Source: Rhodospirillaceae bacterium (GTDB taxonomy: Bacteria; Pseudomonadota; Alphaproteobacteria; Rhodospirillales; Rhodospirillaceae). From it: 64,000 nt of DNA. The notes beneath the pieces are model-generated. The model was not told the origin of the DNA and ran no database searches. It saw only the letters and a list, made by a program, of their open reading frames with translations. The stretch spans positions 1-64,000 of the forward strand of contig JABJAH010000040.1 in assembly GCA_018666155.1 (NCBI GenBank), given 5' to 3'. A program made the position numbers and the translations under genes. Shown here piece by piece: positions 1 through 7,866 of this stretch (position 1 is the first letter of the stretch; each line of letters begins with the position of its first letter).

Positions 1-52
1 CTTTGATCGCCTTGGCGGCACCCGTCTCTCTTGTCTGCGATTTCTGTCTCAT
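1..52 (-). CDS. IS3-family transposase OrfA, N-terminal fragment cut by window edge
   Basis: Reading the minus strand from 52, an open frame begins MRQKSQTRETGAAKAIK and runs off the window. This basic start resembles my recollection of OrfA proteins of IS3-family elements, small helix-turn-helix proteins that join OrfB by frameshifting to make the transposase. An in-frame ATG at 58 is also possible, but the purine run AGGGGA sits about 6 bases from the ATG at 52. The element would end somewhere between about 80 and 115. The terminal inverted repeat cannot be confirmed because the other end lies outside. The call rests on 17 residues only. Confidence 0.42.
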   Translation of the reverse strand, partial: MRQKSQTRETGAAKAIK

Positions 53-289
53 CTTCATTCCCCTACGGGTCATTACGATGAACCAGAAATCCTCTCTTAT
101 GCAATCCCGTTAATTTGTTCCATAAGCGCTGACGTTAGACACGCAATGCACTCGAAGAAGAAGGCTTAGCCTACACAGCTTGAGTTTGTGAACAGCATTA
201 GGCTAAAAAGCGATGATACTGTATTTTCGCTTTTGGCTATAAGAGGACATCCGTTCCCAAAAAAGAATACCCTACTGATCTATAAAAAG

Positions 290-324
290 CGGCTTCACCC
301 AGAGTAAGGTGAAGCCGTTTCTTT
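290..324. terminator. Bidirectional rho-independent terminator
   Basis: A perfect 10-bp stem (cggcttcacc at 290-299 with ggtgaagccg at 308-317) encloses an 8-base loop. It is followed by a T-rich run on the plus strand (318-324) and by five T on the minus strand (complement of 284-288). It lies 47 bases past the stop of the small minus-strand membrane gene at 372-632, so it most likely ends that transcript, and it may also stop plus-strand read-through from the insertion-sequence end. Confidence 0.85.
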
Positions 325-371
325 ATTATGACCTATGCGTCTGTAACCATAGGTATAATTGAGTGTGTTTT

Positions 372-632
372 TTAGCTCTGCACTTTGATGACCGCGTTAG
401 ATAACCTTTTGGCGTATCTAAAAATCTCTGCCGTAAAGACAATCCCAAGTATCAGAATCATGTGAATCATCACTGACGGCCCGAATAAATAGGTAAGACC
501 ACTCCAAATAGAGAATACTGTGGTCCACATAATTGACAAAACAGTCATCAATTGAAAGCGCACGTACTTTGGTAGAGAACGAAGTGGATTTTTTTCGGCG
601 TTCATCACCAAATCATAAATTCGTTTAATCAT
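372..632 (-). CDS. Small two-helix inner-membrane protein of unknown function
   Basis: This 86-residue protein is not recognised. It has a basic N-terminus followed by two hydrophobic segments at about residues 28-50 and 54-70 and a basic C-terminal tail, so an inner-membrane hairpin with both ends in the cytoplasm is likely. The start is well supported: AAGGGAG (minus strand, 639-645) lies six bases before the ATG at 632. A strong terminator follows at 290-324, so it is probably a single-gene transcript. The surrounding DNA is richer in A and T than the rest of the window and abuts an insertion-sequence end, which suggests accessory DNA. That it is a real gene is fairly sure; its role is unknown. 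Confidence 0.6.
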   Translation of the reverse strand: MIKRIYDLVMNAEKNPLRSLPKYVRFQLMTVLSIMWTTVFSIWSGLTYLFGPSVMIHMILILGIVFTAEIFRYAKRLSNAVIKVQS

Positions 633-1004
633 TTCAATCTCCCTTTCATGTACTCTCTACGGCAGCTTGTCTATTTTAGATCGGTAAAACAAAAAAAAGC
701 CCAAACCGGTGCATCACCCCCACTCAATATATATAGAGTTGCGCTGGTTTCCGATGACACTTGAAAATCCTTATTCATGCCCCTGGGTATCGTTGGTCGT
801 ATCACCGGCATTGAGGGCGATAGAGTTGTCGTCCCAAGTAAGCGTCACCAAACCCAACTGTACGAAAAGGACGCCCTCCTCCGAGCGAGTGTAGGCTGGG
901 TGACGGCCGGATTTCCTCTGATAATGTCTGAACTATTACTTTATATATGAGGCGGTAAGCACTACTCTTAGTCGCATCGTCGGTAGTGTTCAGGGTAACT
1001 ATTT
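633..1004. other. Gene-poor stretch between small membrane gene and PAS_5 genes
   Basis: About 370 bases without an intact gene. The plus-strand frame at 709-894 has no ribosome-binding site and no recognisable product. The minus strand holds a stop-free stretch, 771-933, with coding-like codon choice, entered separately as a possible remnant. The rest (640-770 and 934-1004) is AT-rich and probably carries the promoters of the flanking divergent genes, but I see no clear promoter motif. Confidence 0.4.
771..933 (-). pseudogene. Possible remnant of a coding sequence, C-terminal part only
   Basis: On the minus strand an open stretch of about 50 codons ends at a stop at 771-773 and is preceded by two consecutive stops (about 934-939). 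The final residues read LTWDDNSIALNAGDTTNDTQ followed by GHE. The codon choice (gac, atc, gcc, ctc, acc) is like that of true genes in this window, but no start codon with a ribosome-binding site is present. It may be the tail of a gene truncated by the nearby insertion-sequence activity. I do not recognise the family, and it could be chance. Confidence 0.22.
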
Positions 1005-1568
1005 GTGACTGAATTAAGGGCAGACAGTAGCAAGACCTTTGTTGCCCATTGGCTTCAGCTCAAAAAAGACAAACCCTTCACCAGCTCGGCTGATTTTCTG
1101 GATAACCCACATCCGGAACTAGCTCCCAATTGTATTATTATGGAAATCGTAGGGACCAGCATTACGCTGAGGCTCGAAGGAACCGACGTGGTCAACCGTT
1201 GGGGAATTGATGAAACTGGTAAAAACGTACAATTCTCTAACGAGCCGAAAGTCGTTCACTCACTCCTTCGCAACGGAGAGTCTATGCACACGCAACCGTG
1301 TGGGTTGAGGTCTTTCATGGAGTTGGGTGTCCGGCCAAATCTCACTCTTTTGATGGAAGTGGTTATTCTTCCGCTAGCCGTCGAAGAGAAAAGACCGAAA
1401 CGATTGGTTTGCCACTCTGCAATGCTAGAGCGAGGATTCTTCAACGACAGCTCCGCACGATGGCAACGGACACATGAGTGCCATTGGATCGATATTGGCG
1501 ATGGCACTCCGACTAACAAACCTTCGATACCACCGGCGACCAATATTAATAGAAATATGAAGGATTAA
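1005..1568 (+). CDS. PAS_5-type single-module sensor-like protein
   Basis: A 187-residue protein starting at GTG (1005). Residues about 13-160 look like the PAS_5 family, stand-alone PAS-like domains common in alphaproteobacteria: an N-terminal helix ending FVAHWLQL, then a strand pattern and a PCG triplet near residue 99. Near the C-terminus it carries WIDIGDGTP. The same PCG and WID-IG-G-P signatures recur in both halves of the next gene, which starts one base after this stop, so the two are almost surely co-transcribed and evolved by module duplication. No output domain, membrane segment or signal peptide is visible. Ligand and partner are unknown, and the PAS_5 assignment is by pattern recognition. 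Confidence 0.65.
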   Translation: MTELRADSSKTFVAHWLQLKKDKPFTSSADFLDNPHPELAPNCIIMEIVGTSITLRLEGTDVVNRWGIDETGKNVQFSNEPKVVHSLLRNGESMHTQPCGLRSFMELGVRPNLTLLMEVVILPLAVEEKRPKRLVCHSAMLERGFFNDSSARWQRTHECHWIDIGDGTPTNKPSIPPATNINRNMKD

Positions 1569-1569
1569 T

Positions 1570-2655
1570 TTGATTCTCCAGCATGAAAAAACAATACCAA
1601 ATGCTCGCTGTCAGCAGTTTCTAGACCACTGGAATTCATTAGTTTGCGATGGGTCTATTCCTACGCTCCAAGATTTCTTAGACAAATCGGATCCCAAACT
1701 TCAGCCAAGTGTATTTATCGTCGATGCATTTTCTGACACAGAAATGGCCTTAAGGTTTTTTGGGACTGCCTTAGTGCGGCTAACCGGAATCGAACCAAAG
1801 AAGAAGAACCCGGTGTCAGTCTTTTCACCTCCGAAGATGGAGAAAAAAGTAGCCGAAGTCAGCATGGCATTGCTGGAACACCCGTGCGGAACCTGGAATA
1901 TAAAAGCCGGCGTTTCGGCAAACGGGCATGAACTCGAATTATACACCGTCAGTTTACCCTTAAGCACCGGGTCTACCCGCCCCATTTCCATCGTGAGTTT
2001 TTTTGACTGTACGACTGAACTTCAACGCAACGACTTTCTGTATTTGGTTGAGCGGTATGTAGAGGCCTCTTGGATTGATATTGGTTACGGAACCCCATCA
2101 ATGTCCATTTCAAGTGACCTGGATGACGAGAGGATTGATCTGCATTCATCCTCTGACCTTCTCAAGGCATTTGAGTATCATTGGAATTTCTTGAGGGGGG
2201 ACAGGTCTGCTCCGACCCGGGAGGAGTTTTTGAAGCGCGCCCTACCGCTTCTTGAGCCGCATTTGACGATAATGGATGCAGACTCATCAAAGCACCTCTC
2301 AATTCGGAGCATTGGAGTTGAGGTCGCTGATCTTCTGGATATCGAGGCGGGAAATATGAACTTTCGCCACCTCTTAACGGATGCAGACGGGATCACCTTA
2401 GACGAGATACACAGCATGATGGTCGAGGCACCTTGTGGAGCAAAGTGCCGAATGACCGTGACCACTCGAGGAGGGCGTTCGCTCGAATTACATTGTATTG
2501 GGTTCCCATTAAGAGGGCACCAGGGTGGATCAGACTCCGTTGTCTGGATAAATGAAATCGAGGAATGCGAGAAGGGCTCGGACGTATCGGGAAAGAAAGA
2601 TGAGTTGGAATTGATTGATTGGATTGATTTTGGCTGGGGCATCCCCTCCCCGTGA
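1570..2655 (+). CDS. Tandem PAS_5 two-module protein
   Basis: A 361-residue protein with two copies of the module seen in the preceding gene: residues about 14-178 and 195-358. Each copy opens with an F..HWN.L helix, has a central PCG (near residues 110 and 287) and closes with W-I-D-(I/F)-G-x-G-(T/I)-P. The start is TTG at 1570, one base after the upstream stop, with AAGGA in the end of the previous gene acting as ribosome-binding site. No enzymatic or DNA-binding output domain follows, so the pair may sense a ligand and act through protein contacts. This last point is inference. The antiporter gene on the other strand converges 11 bases away. Confidence 0.65.
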   Translation: MILQHEKTIPNARCQQFLDHWNSLVCDGSIPTLQDFLDKSDPKLQPSVFIVDAFSDTEMALRFFGTALVRLTGIEPKKKNPVSVFSPPKMEKKVAEVSMALLEHPCGTWNIKAGVSANGHELELYTVSLPLSTGSTRPISIVSFFDCTTELQRNDFLYLVERYVEASWIDIGYGTPSMSISSDLDDERIDLHSSSDLLKAFEYHWNFLRGDRSAPTREEFLKRALPLLEPHLTIMDADSSKHLSIRSIGVEVADLLDIEAGNMNFRHLLTDADGITLDEIHSMMVEAPCGAKCRMTVTTRGGRSLELHCIGFPLRGHQGGSDSVVWINEIEECEKGSDVSGKKDELELIDWIDFGWGIPSP

Positions 2656-2666
2656 CCTGACGCCTC

Positions 2667-4145
2667 CTATTTGGCGGGATTTATTTCCGGCGCCGCATCA
2701 TCTTCACCCAACCTCATGATCTTAAATCCCATTGCGGCGTAGAGCATCGCTATCACTGGATTGACCAAATTGAAGATGCAGTAGGGCAAGTACGCCAGCG
2801 TCGGCACACCCAACGTACCGGCCATAAACGCGCCACAGGTGTTCCACGGCACTAGAGGTGACGTCACTGTCCCTGAGTCCTCTACCGCGCGAGAAAGGTT
2901 GACGGGGTCGAGGCCTCGCTTTTTGAACTCGTCGGCATACATGCGACTGGTGAGGACAATCGACAGGTATTGATCGGAGGCAATGGCATTGGTGGCCAAG
3001 GCCGTCACCCCGGCTCCAGCAACCAATGAGCCGTCCTTCTTAAAGAGCAGCAGTAACGATACGAGTATGCGCTGTAACATACCGGTCCGCTCCATCATGC
3101 CGCTAAAAAACATCGCGCTAACGATCAACCAAATCGTGGTCAGCATGCTGTCCATACCACCGCCGGACAGCAACTCATCGAGAATGGGCTCACCGCTGCT
3201 GGCTTCATAACCGCTTGCGGCGGCCAACCAATACGCTTTGACGTGCTCGAGCGCACCGGCAAGTCCGCCTGCATCCGTCGCAGTGTGTTGAAAAACACTG
3301 CCAAGAAGACCGCCGATCAACGTGGACACGAAAATGGCAACAAATGCCGGGACCCGACTGATGCCCATACCGAACATGGCAAGCAATGGCAGAAAGAGAA
3401 CAGGATTTAGAGAAAACGTTTCCGAAATCGACTGACGCAGCGCTTCGATTTGGGACTCTGGCATGACGTCACTCATCATCATGGTCGCGCCTGCAAAGAA
3501 AATGAGAGCTACAACAAACGAGGGTGTGGTCGTCCAAAGCAGAAAAGTGATGTGCTTGAACAGATCAGTCCCCGATAAACCTGAGGCTAAATTTGTTGTG
3601 TCGGACATGGGGGACAGCTTGTCGCCGAAGTACGCGCCTGAAATGATCGCGCCGGCAGTGACCTCCACCGACAAACCCATGGCACTCGCAATGCTGATTA
3701 GGGCGATGCCGATCGTTCCTGCTGTCGTCCATGAACTGCCGATCACCACCGATACGATGGCACACACCAGCAACGCCGCGACGTAGAAGATCGTTGGAGA
3801 GAGGACCTGGGATCCGTAATAAATGATGGTTGGGATCACGCCGGCAGCCATCCAGACCCCGATCAAAGCACCGACAGACAAGAGGATCAGAATGGCGACA
3901 GCCGATCGGCTCACGGACTGAATCACCGCCTTTTCAAGCATGTCCCAAGTCAGCCCCTTACGGACCCCGATGGCCGCGGCAACCATGCCACTGACGATAA
4001 GCGCGATCTGCGCCGGCCCACCCGTTGCTCCATCGCCAAAGGAAGCGACAGCACCCGCCAATAACAAGATTAAAAGGATAATAGGCACGAGAGCCTCGGC
4101 CAGCCGCATTTCAGGCACACTATGTAAGTCTGCTTGTTCGCTCAT
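2667..4145 (-). CDS. nhaC: NhaC-family Na+/H+ (or organic acid/Na+) antiporter
   Basis: A 492-residue, strongly hydrophobic inner-membrane protein with about 11-12 helices. It shows features of the NhaC family: VVIGSSWTTAGTIGIA near residue 135, then a GAYFGDKLSPMSDTTNLAS stretch near residue 171, and a second repeat with ATNAIASDQYLSIVLTSRM and VTSPLVPWNTCGAFMAG. Known members exchange sodium for protons, and some relatives exchange organic acids such as malate and lactate. It is the last gene of a three-gene operon after an IclR regulator (28-base gap) and a TRAP-type binding protein, so an organic-acid-linked role is worth considering. Confidence 0.88.
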   Translation of the reverse strand: MSEQADLHSVPEMRLAEALVPIILLILLLAGAVASFGDGATGGPAQIALIVSGMVAAAIGVRKGLTWDMLEKAVIQSVSRSAVAILILLSVGALIGVWMAAGVIPTIIYYGSQVLSPTIFYVAALLVCAIVSVVIGSSWTTAGTIGIALISIASAMGLSVEVTAGAIISGAYFGDKLSPMSDTTNLASGLSGTDLFKHITFLLWTTTPSFVVALIFFAGATMMMSDVMPESQIEALRQSISETFSLNPVLFLPLLAMFGMGISRVPAFVAIFVSTLIGGLLGSVFQHTATDAGGLAGALEHVKAYWLAAASGYEASSGEPILDELLSGGGMDSMLTTIWLIVSAMFFSGMMERTGMLQRILVSLLLLFKKDGSLVAGAGVTALATNAIASDQYLSIVLTSRMYADEFKKRGLDPVNLSRAVEDSGTVTSPLVPWNTCGAFMAGTLGVPTLAYLPYCIFNLVNPVIAMLYAAMGFKIMRLGEDDAAPEINPAK

Positions 4146-4173
4146 GGAATCCCCCCCCTAGAACAGAACCAAT

Positions 4174-4932
4174 CTATACGGACAGATGCGCCCCGATCGC
4201 CGTCCCCAATTCCGACAGAGGCGAAACGTAGCGGTTTTTGAGGTCTGCGTAACTCACGGCCGATGGGATATATCGCATCGTGAGGGCGCCCTGAAACGCA
4301 TCGTCCCGAATGATGGGAACAGCGAGCGCCTTTTCCAGGCTGCCTGCGCGATGATGGATGCAATAGCCATCTTGCCTGGTTTCATCGATACGGCGTTTCA
4401 CTCGACTCACATCAAGCGTGCCCTGCTCCGTTTCTAATAAACGAAGGTAGGTCTCACGCTCCTGCTCGGAACAGTAGGCGAGAAACACCATGCCGCTCGC
4501 CGTATCAAAAACAGGGATTCGAAAACCAAGGTTATAGCGTTGCAGCGCTAAAGGACTGGTGTGGTCTGTGTTGTACCGGACCACCATATCGAGACCCGAT
4601 GGCGTGGTTAAAACCAACGGCCAGGTCAAATCTTCAGATGCGTCCGTGATCGCAGAAATAGCGGATTCCGTCAGCCCACTCCAACGGTCATAGCCGTGAG
4701 ACAACCGAGTAACTTGCTCGGTCACTTCATAGGTTTTGGAGCCTTCGTGGCGACGGATCATGCCGGCTTCGATCAAGGTCTCGATAAGACGCACGACGGT
4801 GGCCCGCGGCAAGTCTACGCGGCGCGCCACTTCAGACGCCCGCATGGGACCATGAGCACTGATCTCCGTCAGAACCTTGAGACCGCGCACGAGTGAGCGA
4901 TTGGTCCGAATGCCCCCCTCAGTTTTACCCAT
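4174..4932 (-). CDS. IclR-family transcriptional regulator
   Basis: A 252-residue cytoplasmic regulator. An N-terminal winged helix-turn-helix occupies residues about 13-75 (ASEVARRVDLPRATVVRLIE lies over the two helices), followed by an effector-binding IclR domain to the end, containing RYN and a GMVFLAYCSEQER helix typical of the family. It resembles the MhpR-type subgroup. Members usually repress or activate genes for catabolism or uptake of aromatic or organic acids. It sits between the TRAP-type binding protein (30-base gap) and nhaC (28-base gap) on the same strand, so those two genes are its obvious candidate targets. No operator was identified. Confidence 0.88.
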   Translation of the reverse strand: MGKTEGGIRTNRSLVRGLKVLTEISAHGPMRASEVARRVDLPRATVVRLIETLIEAGMIRRHEGSKTYEVTEQVTRLSHGYDRWSGLTESAISAITDASEDLTWPLVLTTPSGLDMVVRYNTDHTSPLALQRYNLGFRIPVFDTASGMVFLAYCSEQERETYLRLLETEQGTLDVSRVKRRIDETRQDGYCIHHRAGSLEKALAVPIIRDDAFQGALTMRYIPSAVSYADLKNRYVSPLSELGTAIGAHLSV

Positions 4933-4962
4933 GACTAAACACGTGCTTTTCGTCCCTGGAGT

Positions 4963-6018
4963 TTATTGCGGTATTTGGGCCGGCGTTCCCGGCACGTCGT
5001 TCTGGGCATCACCATAGTCGAACCGAGCCTTGGCGTCTTGGATAACCGCGTATAGCGCTTCGGCAGGCTCACCAATACGGTCAAGTAAAGCTTGATGGAC
5101 AGGACGGGTAACTGCGGCCCAATGATCACGCTGCTGCTGCGTGAGCGTGATAACCTGAGTACCAGCCGTTTCCGGCAATCGCTCAAGTTCACCGGCGGTA
5201 TAGGCACGGCTGCGTGTTCGAAAATCTGATAGATCGCCATAGGCGCTGAGAAATAGAGATTTGTTGGCCGTGCTTAAGCCCTCATACCAGGCCGCGTTGG
5301 CCAGCATCATCCCAGTGTCATAGGAATGGCGGGTGAGCGTAAACACTTTGACCTCTGCCGCGATACCACCGGTGACGAAACCATAGTCACTTGTCATTCC
5401 ACCTTCGATAAGGCCGGTCTGTAGGGCCGGTATAATTTCCGGATAGGCCACATAAATTGCGTCAGCGTTCAGCTGCTGCGCCGTGAGGCGAGCCGCATCC
5501 GTCGGCGCCGTCCGCAGTTTCACGCCTGAAACTTTGCTCGGATCGGCAAAGGACTCAGGGCCGTAAAAACCAAGCCAGCCACTATCAATCCAGTGGAGAA
5601 AAACCAGGCCACTATCGGCAAAGGCTTCGCGAAAATGCCGGGGTAAAACTTCGTCGTAGATCCAATCCATCTGCGCGGCGGACTCAAACAAGAATGGAAG
5701 TTGCAGCACGGCCAGTTCGGGCACAAGCGACGTTGCTCCTGCCAAAGATGGTGCAGCCAACTGCAGTCTCCCGCGCCGAGCGGCCTGGATCATGGTTTCT
5801 TCGGAGCCCGCCTCACCGCGGATCAACATCTTCAAAGTAATCGGCGGATCGGCATGAGCAGCCACATTCGCGCTGAACACCTTCCACTGATCATCCGTAA
5901 TGGTATCAGGGAACGTAAGACCGGCGACCGACGCCTCTTGGGCCATGTCACTTTGGGCCAAGGACGGAGTAAAATACAGAGCAGCCCCAAGCCCAATGAT
6001 CTGCATCGCTTTGTTCAT
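4963..6018 (-). CDS. TRAP transporter solute-binding protein, DctP type (orphan)
   Basis: A 351-residue periplasmic binding protein. A Sec signal peptide covers about residues 1-21. The rest matches the DctP fold: LPFLFES near residue 114, then GVKLRTAP containing the arginine that normally clamps the substrate carboxylate, and AYPEIIPALQTGLIEGG. TRAP systems take up carboxylates such as C4-dicarboxylates using this protein plus membrane subunits DctQ and DctM. Neither subunit is present in the window. The gene heads an operon with an IclR regulator and an NhaC antiporter. Whether it feeds a distant DctQM, acts as a sensor or works with NhaC cannot be told here. Confidence 0.85.
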   Translation of the reverse strand: MNKAMQIIGLGAALYFTPSLAQSDMAQEASVAGLTFPDTITDDQWKVFSANVAAHADPPITLKMLIRGEAGSEETMIQAARRGRLQLAAPSLAGATSLVPELAVLQLPFLFESAAQMDWIYDEVLPRHFREAFADSGLVFLHWIDSGWLGFYGPESFADPSKVSGVKLRTAPTDAARLTAQQLNADAIYVAYPEIIPALQTGLIEGGMTSDYGFVTGGIAAEVKVFTLTRHSYDTGMMLANAAWYEGLSTANKSLFLSAYGDLSDFRTRSRAYTAGELERLPETAGTQVITLTQQQRDHWAAVTRPVHQALLDRIGEPAEALYAVIQDAKARFDYGDAQNDVPGTPAQIPQ

Positions 6019-6086
6019 GGCAGGACCGTAGCATGCCTACCATTGCGACCAAACTTTCGTTTCCACGTGCGGGCGACTAATCCCCT

Positions 6087-6848
6087 ATGCAAACCACTGT
6101 TATTCAAACCTATCGGACGAATGACCAACCCCACTGGATACAGGCTTGCCTAAGAAGCGCCGAAGCGTGGGCTAGCACGAACGGTTGGGCCTATGCCTTT
6201 CGTGGCGACGACATTTTTGATCTCGTCCCGAGAGATATGAGAGAAAAATTCTCTACCCAACTTCCACTACAGATTGATATCGCGCGATTGCTTTGGGCGC
6301 GCGCGCTGTTCGACGCCAAACCCGGTCTTGATCGTGTCATTTGGTTGGATGCCGATGTTTTTGTTTTCGATCCCGGCCTCATTACCATCGACCCCGCCAT
6401 CGACTTTGCCGTCGGCCGGCAGATATGGGTCCAACCTGGAAAAGACGGTGACCTGCGCACCTATCGACAAGTCCACAACGCGATCTTGGTGATCAATCGA
6501 TCAACACCGGTTCTCGACTTTCTCATTCAGACGGTTTTGAGGTTGGCAAGACGCCACGACGGTGCCGCGTCCCCACAATTTCTGGGCCCCAAATTGCTCA
6601 CGGCGTTACACAACATTGTTGGCTTCTCTATTGTTGAGTCTGTCGGCATGGCCAGTCCGCTAGTGCTGGGTGACATGGCGGCGGGAGGCGGCCGTGCGCT
6701 GTCCCTTCTGACCAGTGCGACGGACTCACCGCTCGGTGCCATTAACCTCTGCTCGTCCTACAGAAATGAAACGGTCGACGGCATACGATGCGATGACGGC
6801 CTGTTTGAGCAAGCCATCAGCACCCTCGAAGCACGTGGCTTAGGCTAA
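6087..6848 (+). CDS. Glycosyltransferase-like protein with DxD motif
   Basis: A 253-residue protein with the fold pattern of nucleotide-diphospho-sugar transferases. VIWLDADVFVF (residues 84-94) contains a DxD motif (Asp88-Ala-Asp90) of the kind that binds the metal and sugar nucleotide in GT-A enzymes. The N-terminus lacks a signal peptide and there are no membrane spans, so a cytoplasmic enzyme is expected. The acceptor and sugar are unknown. The gene lies alone between the TRAP binding protein (divergent, 68 bases apart) and a convergent prepilin-like gene whose stop overlaps its own by 4 bases (CTAA). No other polysaccharide genes are nearby. Confidence 0.6.
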   Translation: MQTTVIQTYRTNDQPHWIQACLRSAEAWASTNGWAYAFRGDDIFDLVPRDMREKFSTQLPLQIDIARLLWARALFDAKPGLDRVIWLDADVFVFDPGLITIDPAIDFAVGRQIWVQPGKDGDLRTYRQVHNAILVINRSTPVLDFLIQTVLRLARRHDGAASPQFLGPKLLTALHNIVGFSIVESVGMASPLVLGDMAAGGGRALSLLTSATDSPLGAINLCSSYRNETVDGIRCDDGLFEQAISTLEARGLG

Positions 6849-7573
6849 GGGCCGTGAATGCTAAGGCACAGACTATCGAAGTCTGTTGAGTCCGCGGCCT
6901 GCACCCGGTCATCAAAGTGCAGATCACTGTTGCCGTCATCGTTGTGCGGCCCAATGGTCACAGACACCGTATCGGGATCTGTGCAAGCGCTGCCGTCGGC
7001 GCAATTGTCCGCTTCGACTGCTGTTGCCGCAACGCTGACTTGAGTCCCACTCGCCATGTAGCCGCCACGCTTGTTCTCACCGTGAGAAATAAGGGCGTAG
7101 AGGGCATTGGGCTGGCTTCCGCCAAACAGGGTCAAATTGCCCAACCGGCCAGACGTGCCGGCGCATACGTCGAGCGAAAGATCATCGACGATAAGCGTCA
7201 CGACAGTACCGTAGGCATCGGTCACATCGGATTCGGGCAGCCCCAAAGAGCGAAAGGGAATAACCCCGGCATTAATGGTGCAGGCCCCGCCCACCGGCGC
7301 CGGTGCAAACCCTCGGGCACCGCCAGTCACCGTTCCGTCTGCCGGGCACGGCAAAAACTGCGCAATATTTTGAGTCGTATAGACAGAAATAGCATCTTCG
7401 ATTTTGGATAAATTTGCCGCAGTCGAGCGGGTATTGCCCAATTCACGTTGCGGCCCCGTCCCCATCAGCAACACGGCCGCCCCTACGGCAGCAAGGGAGA
7501 ACAGGATAGCGATGACAAATCCAGCAGCGCCGCAGTCATCCCAACAGAATTGATTCATTTCATTCCGGTTCAT
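6845..7573 (-). CDS. Prepilin-like exported protein with PCPADG motif (short paralog)
   Basis: A 242-residue protein with one N-terminal hydrophobic helix (about residues 18-38), then a conserved FLPCPADG, a PFRSLGLPESDVTDAYGT segment, paired cysteines and ALISHGENKRGG. This order (LPCPA, LGL, D-x-G, ISLG/ISHG-N) matches a class of prepilin-like proteins of proteobacteria, although the usual prepilin peptidase site with glutamate at position 5 of the mature protein is not evident. It shares the whole pattern with the N-terminal 250 residues of the divergent gene at 7867. GGAAGAG lies eight bases before the ATG. It is probably exported, and whether it assembles into a pilus is unknown. Confidence 0.55.
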   Translation of the reverse strand: MNRNEMNQFCWDDCGAAGFVIAILFSLAAVGAAVLLMGTGPQRELGNTRSTAANLSKIEDAISVYTTQNIAQFLPCPADGTVTGGARGFAPAPVGGACTINAGVIPFRSLGLPESDVTDAYGTVVTLIVDDLSLDVCAGTSGRLGNLTLFGGSQPNALYALISHGENKRGGYMASGTQVSVAATAVEADNCADGSACTDPDTVSVTIGPHNDDGNSDLHFDDRVQAADSTDFDSLCLSIHGP

Positions 7574-7866
7574 GTCACCATCTCTTCCCGCGCGCGACTA
7601 CTGGTTAGACTCCATACCTGTAACATTATAGTGCAACGCGCACCGACGTCAGAGCGTTGTAATTGATACCCCCAACCCAATGATCAACGAGTAGGTTGTG
7701 CAACTAGTAGCCCGCCAAAAGTTTCGCCTCACACCCAGAAACGTTGGGGTTTTCTCTTTCTCCCCCTAGATTATTTTTCAACTAATACGGTATATATCGG
7801 ATAGTGCGTGCACATATACCAGAACGTGTAATACCCCTTCGCGACACTCATCCCAGAGGTATGTTA

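Noticed and set aside
709..894. Plus-strand 61-codon frame
   Set aside because: No ribosome-binding site, no recognisable product and codon choice unlike real genes; the opposite strand looks more coding-like.
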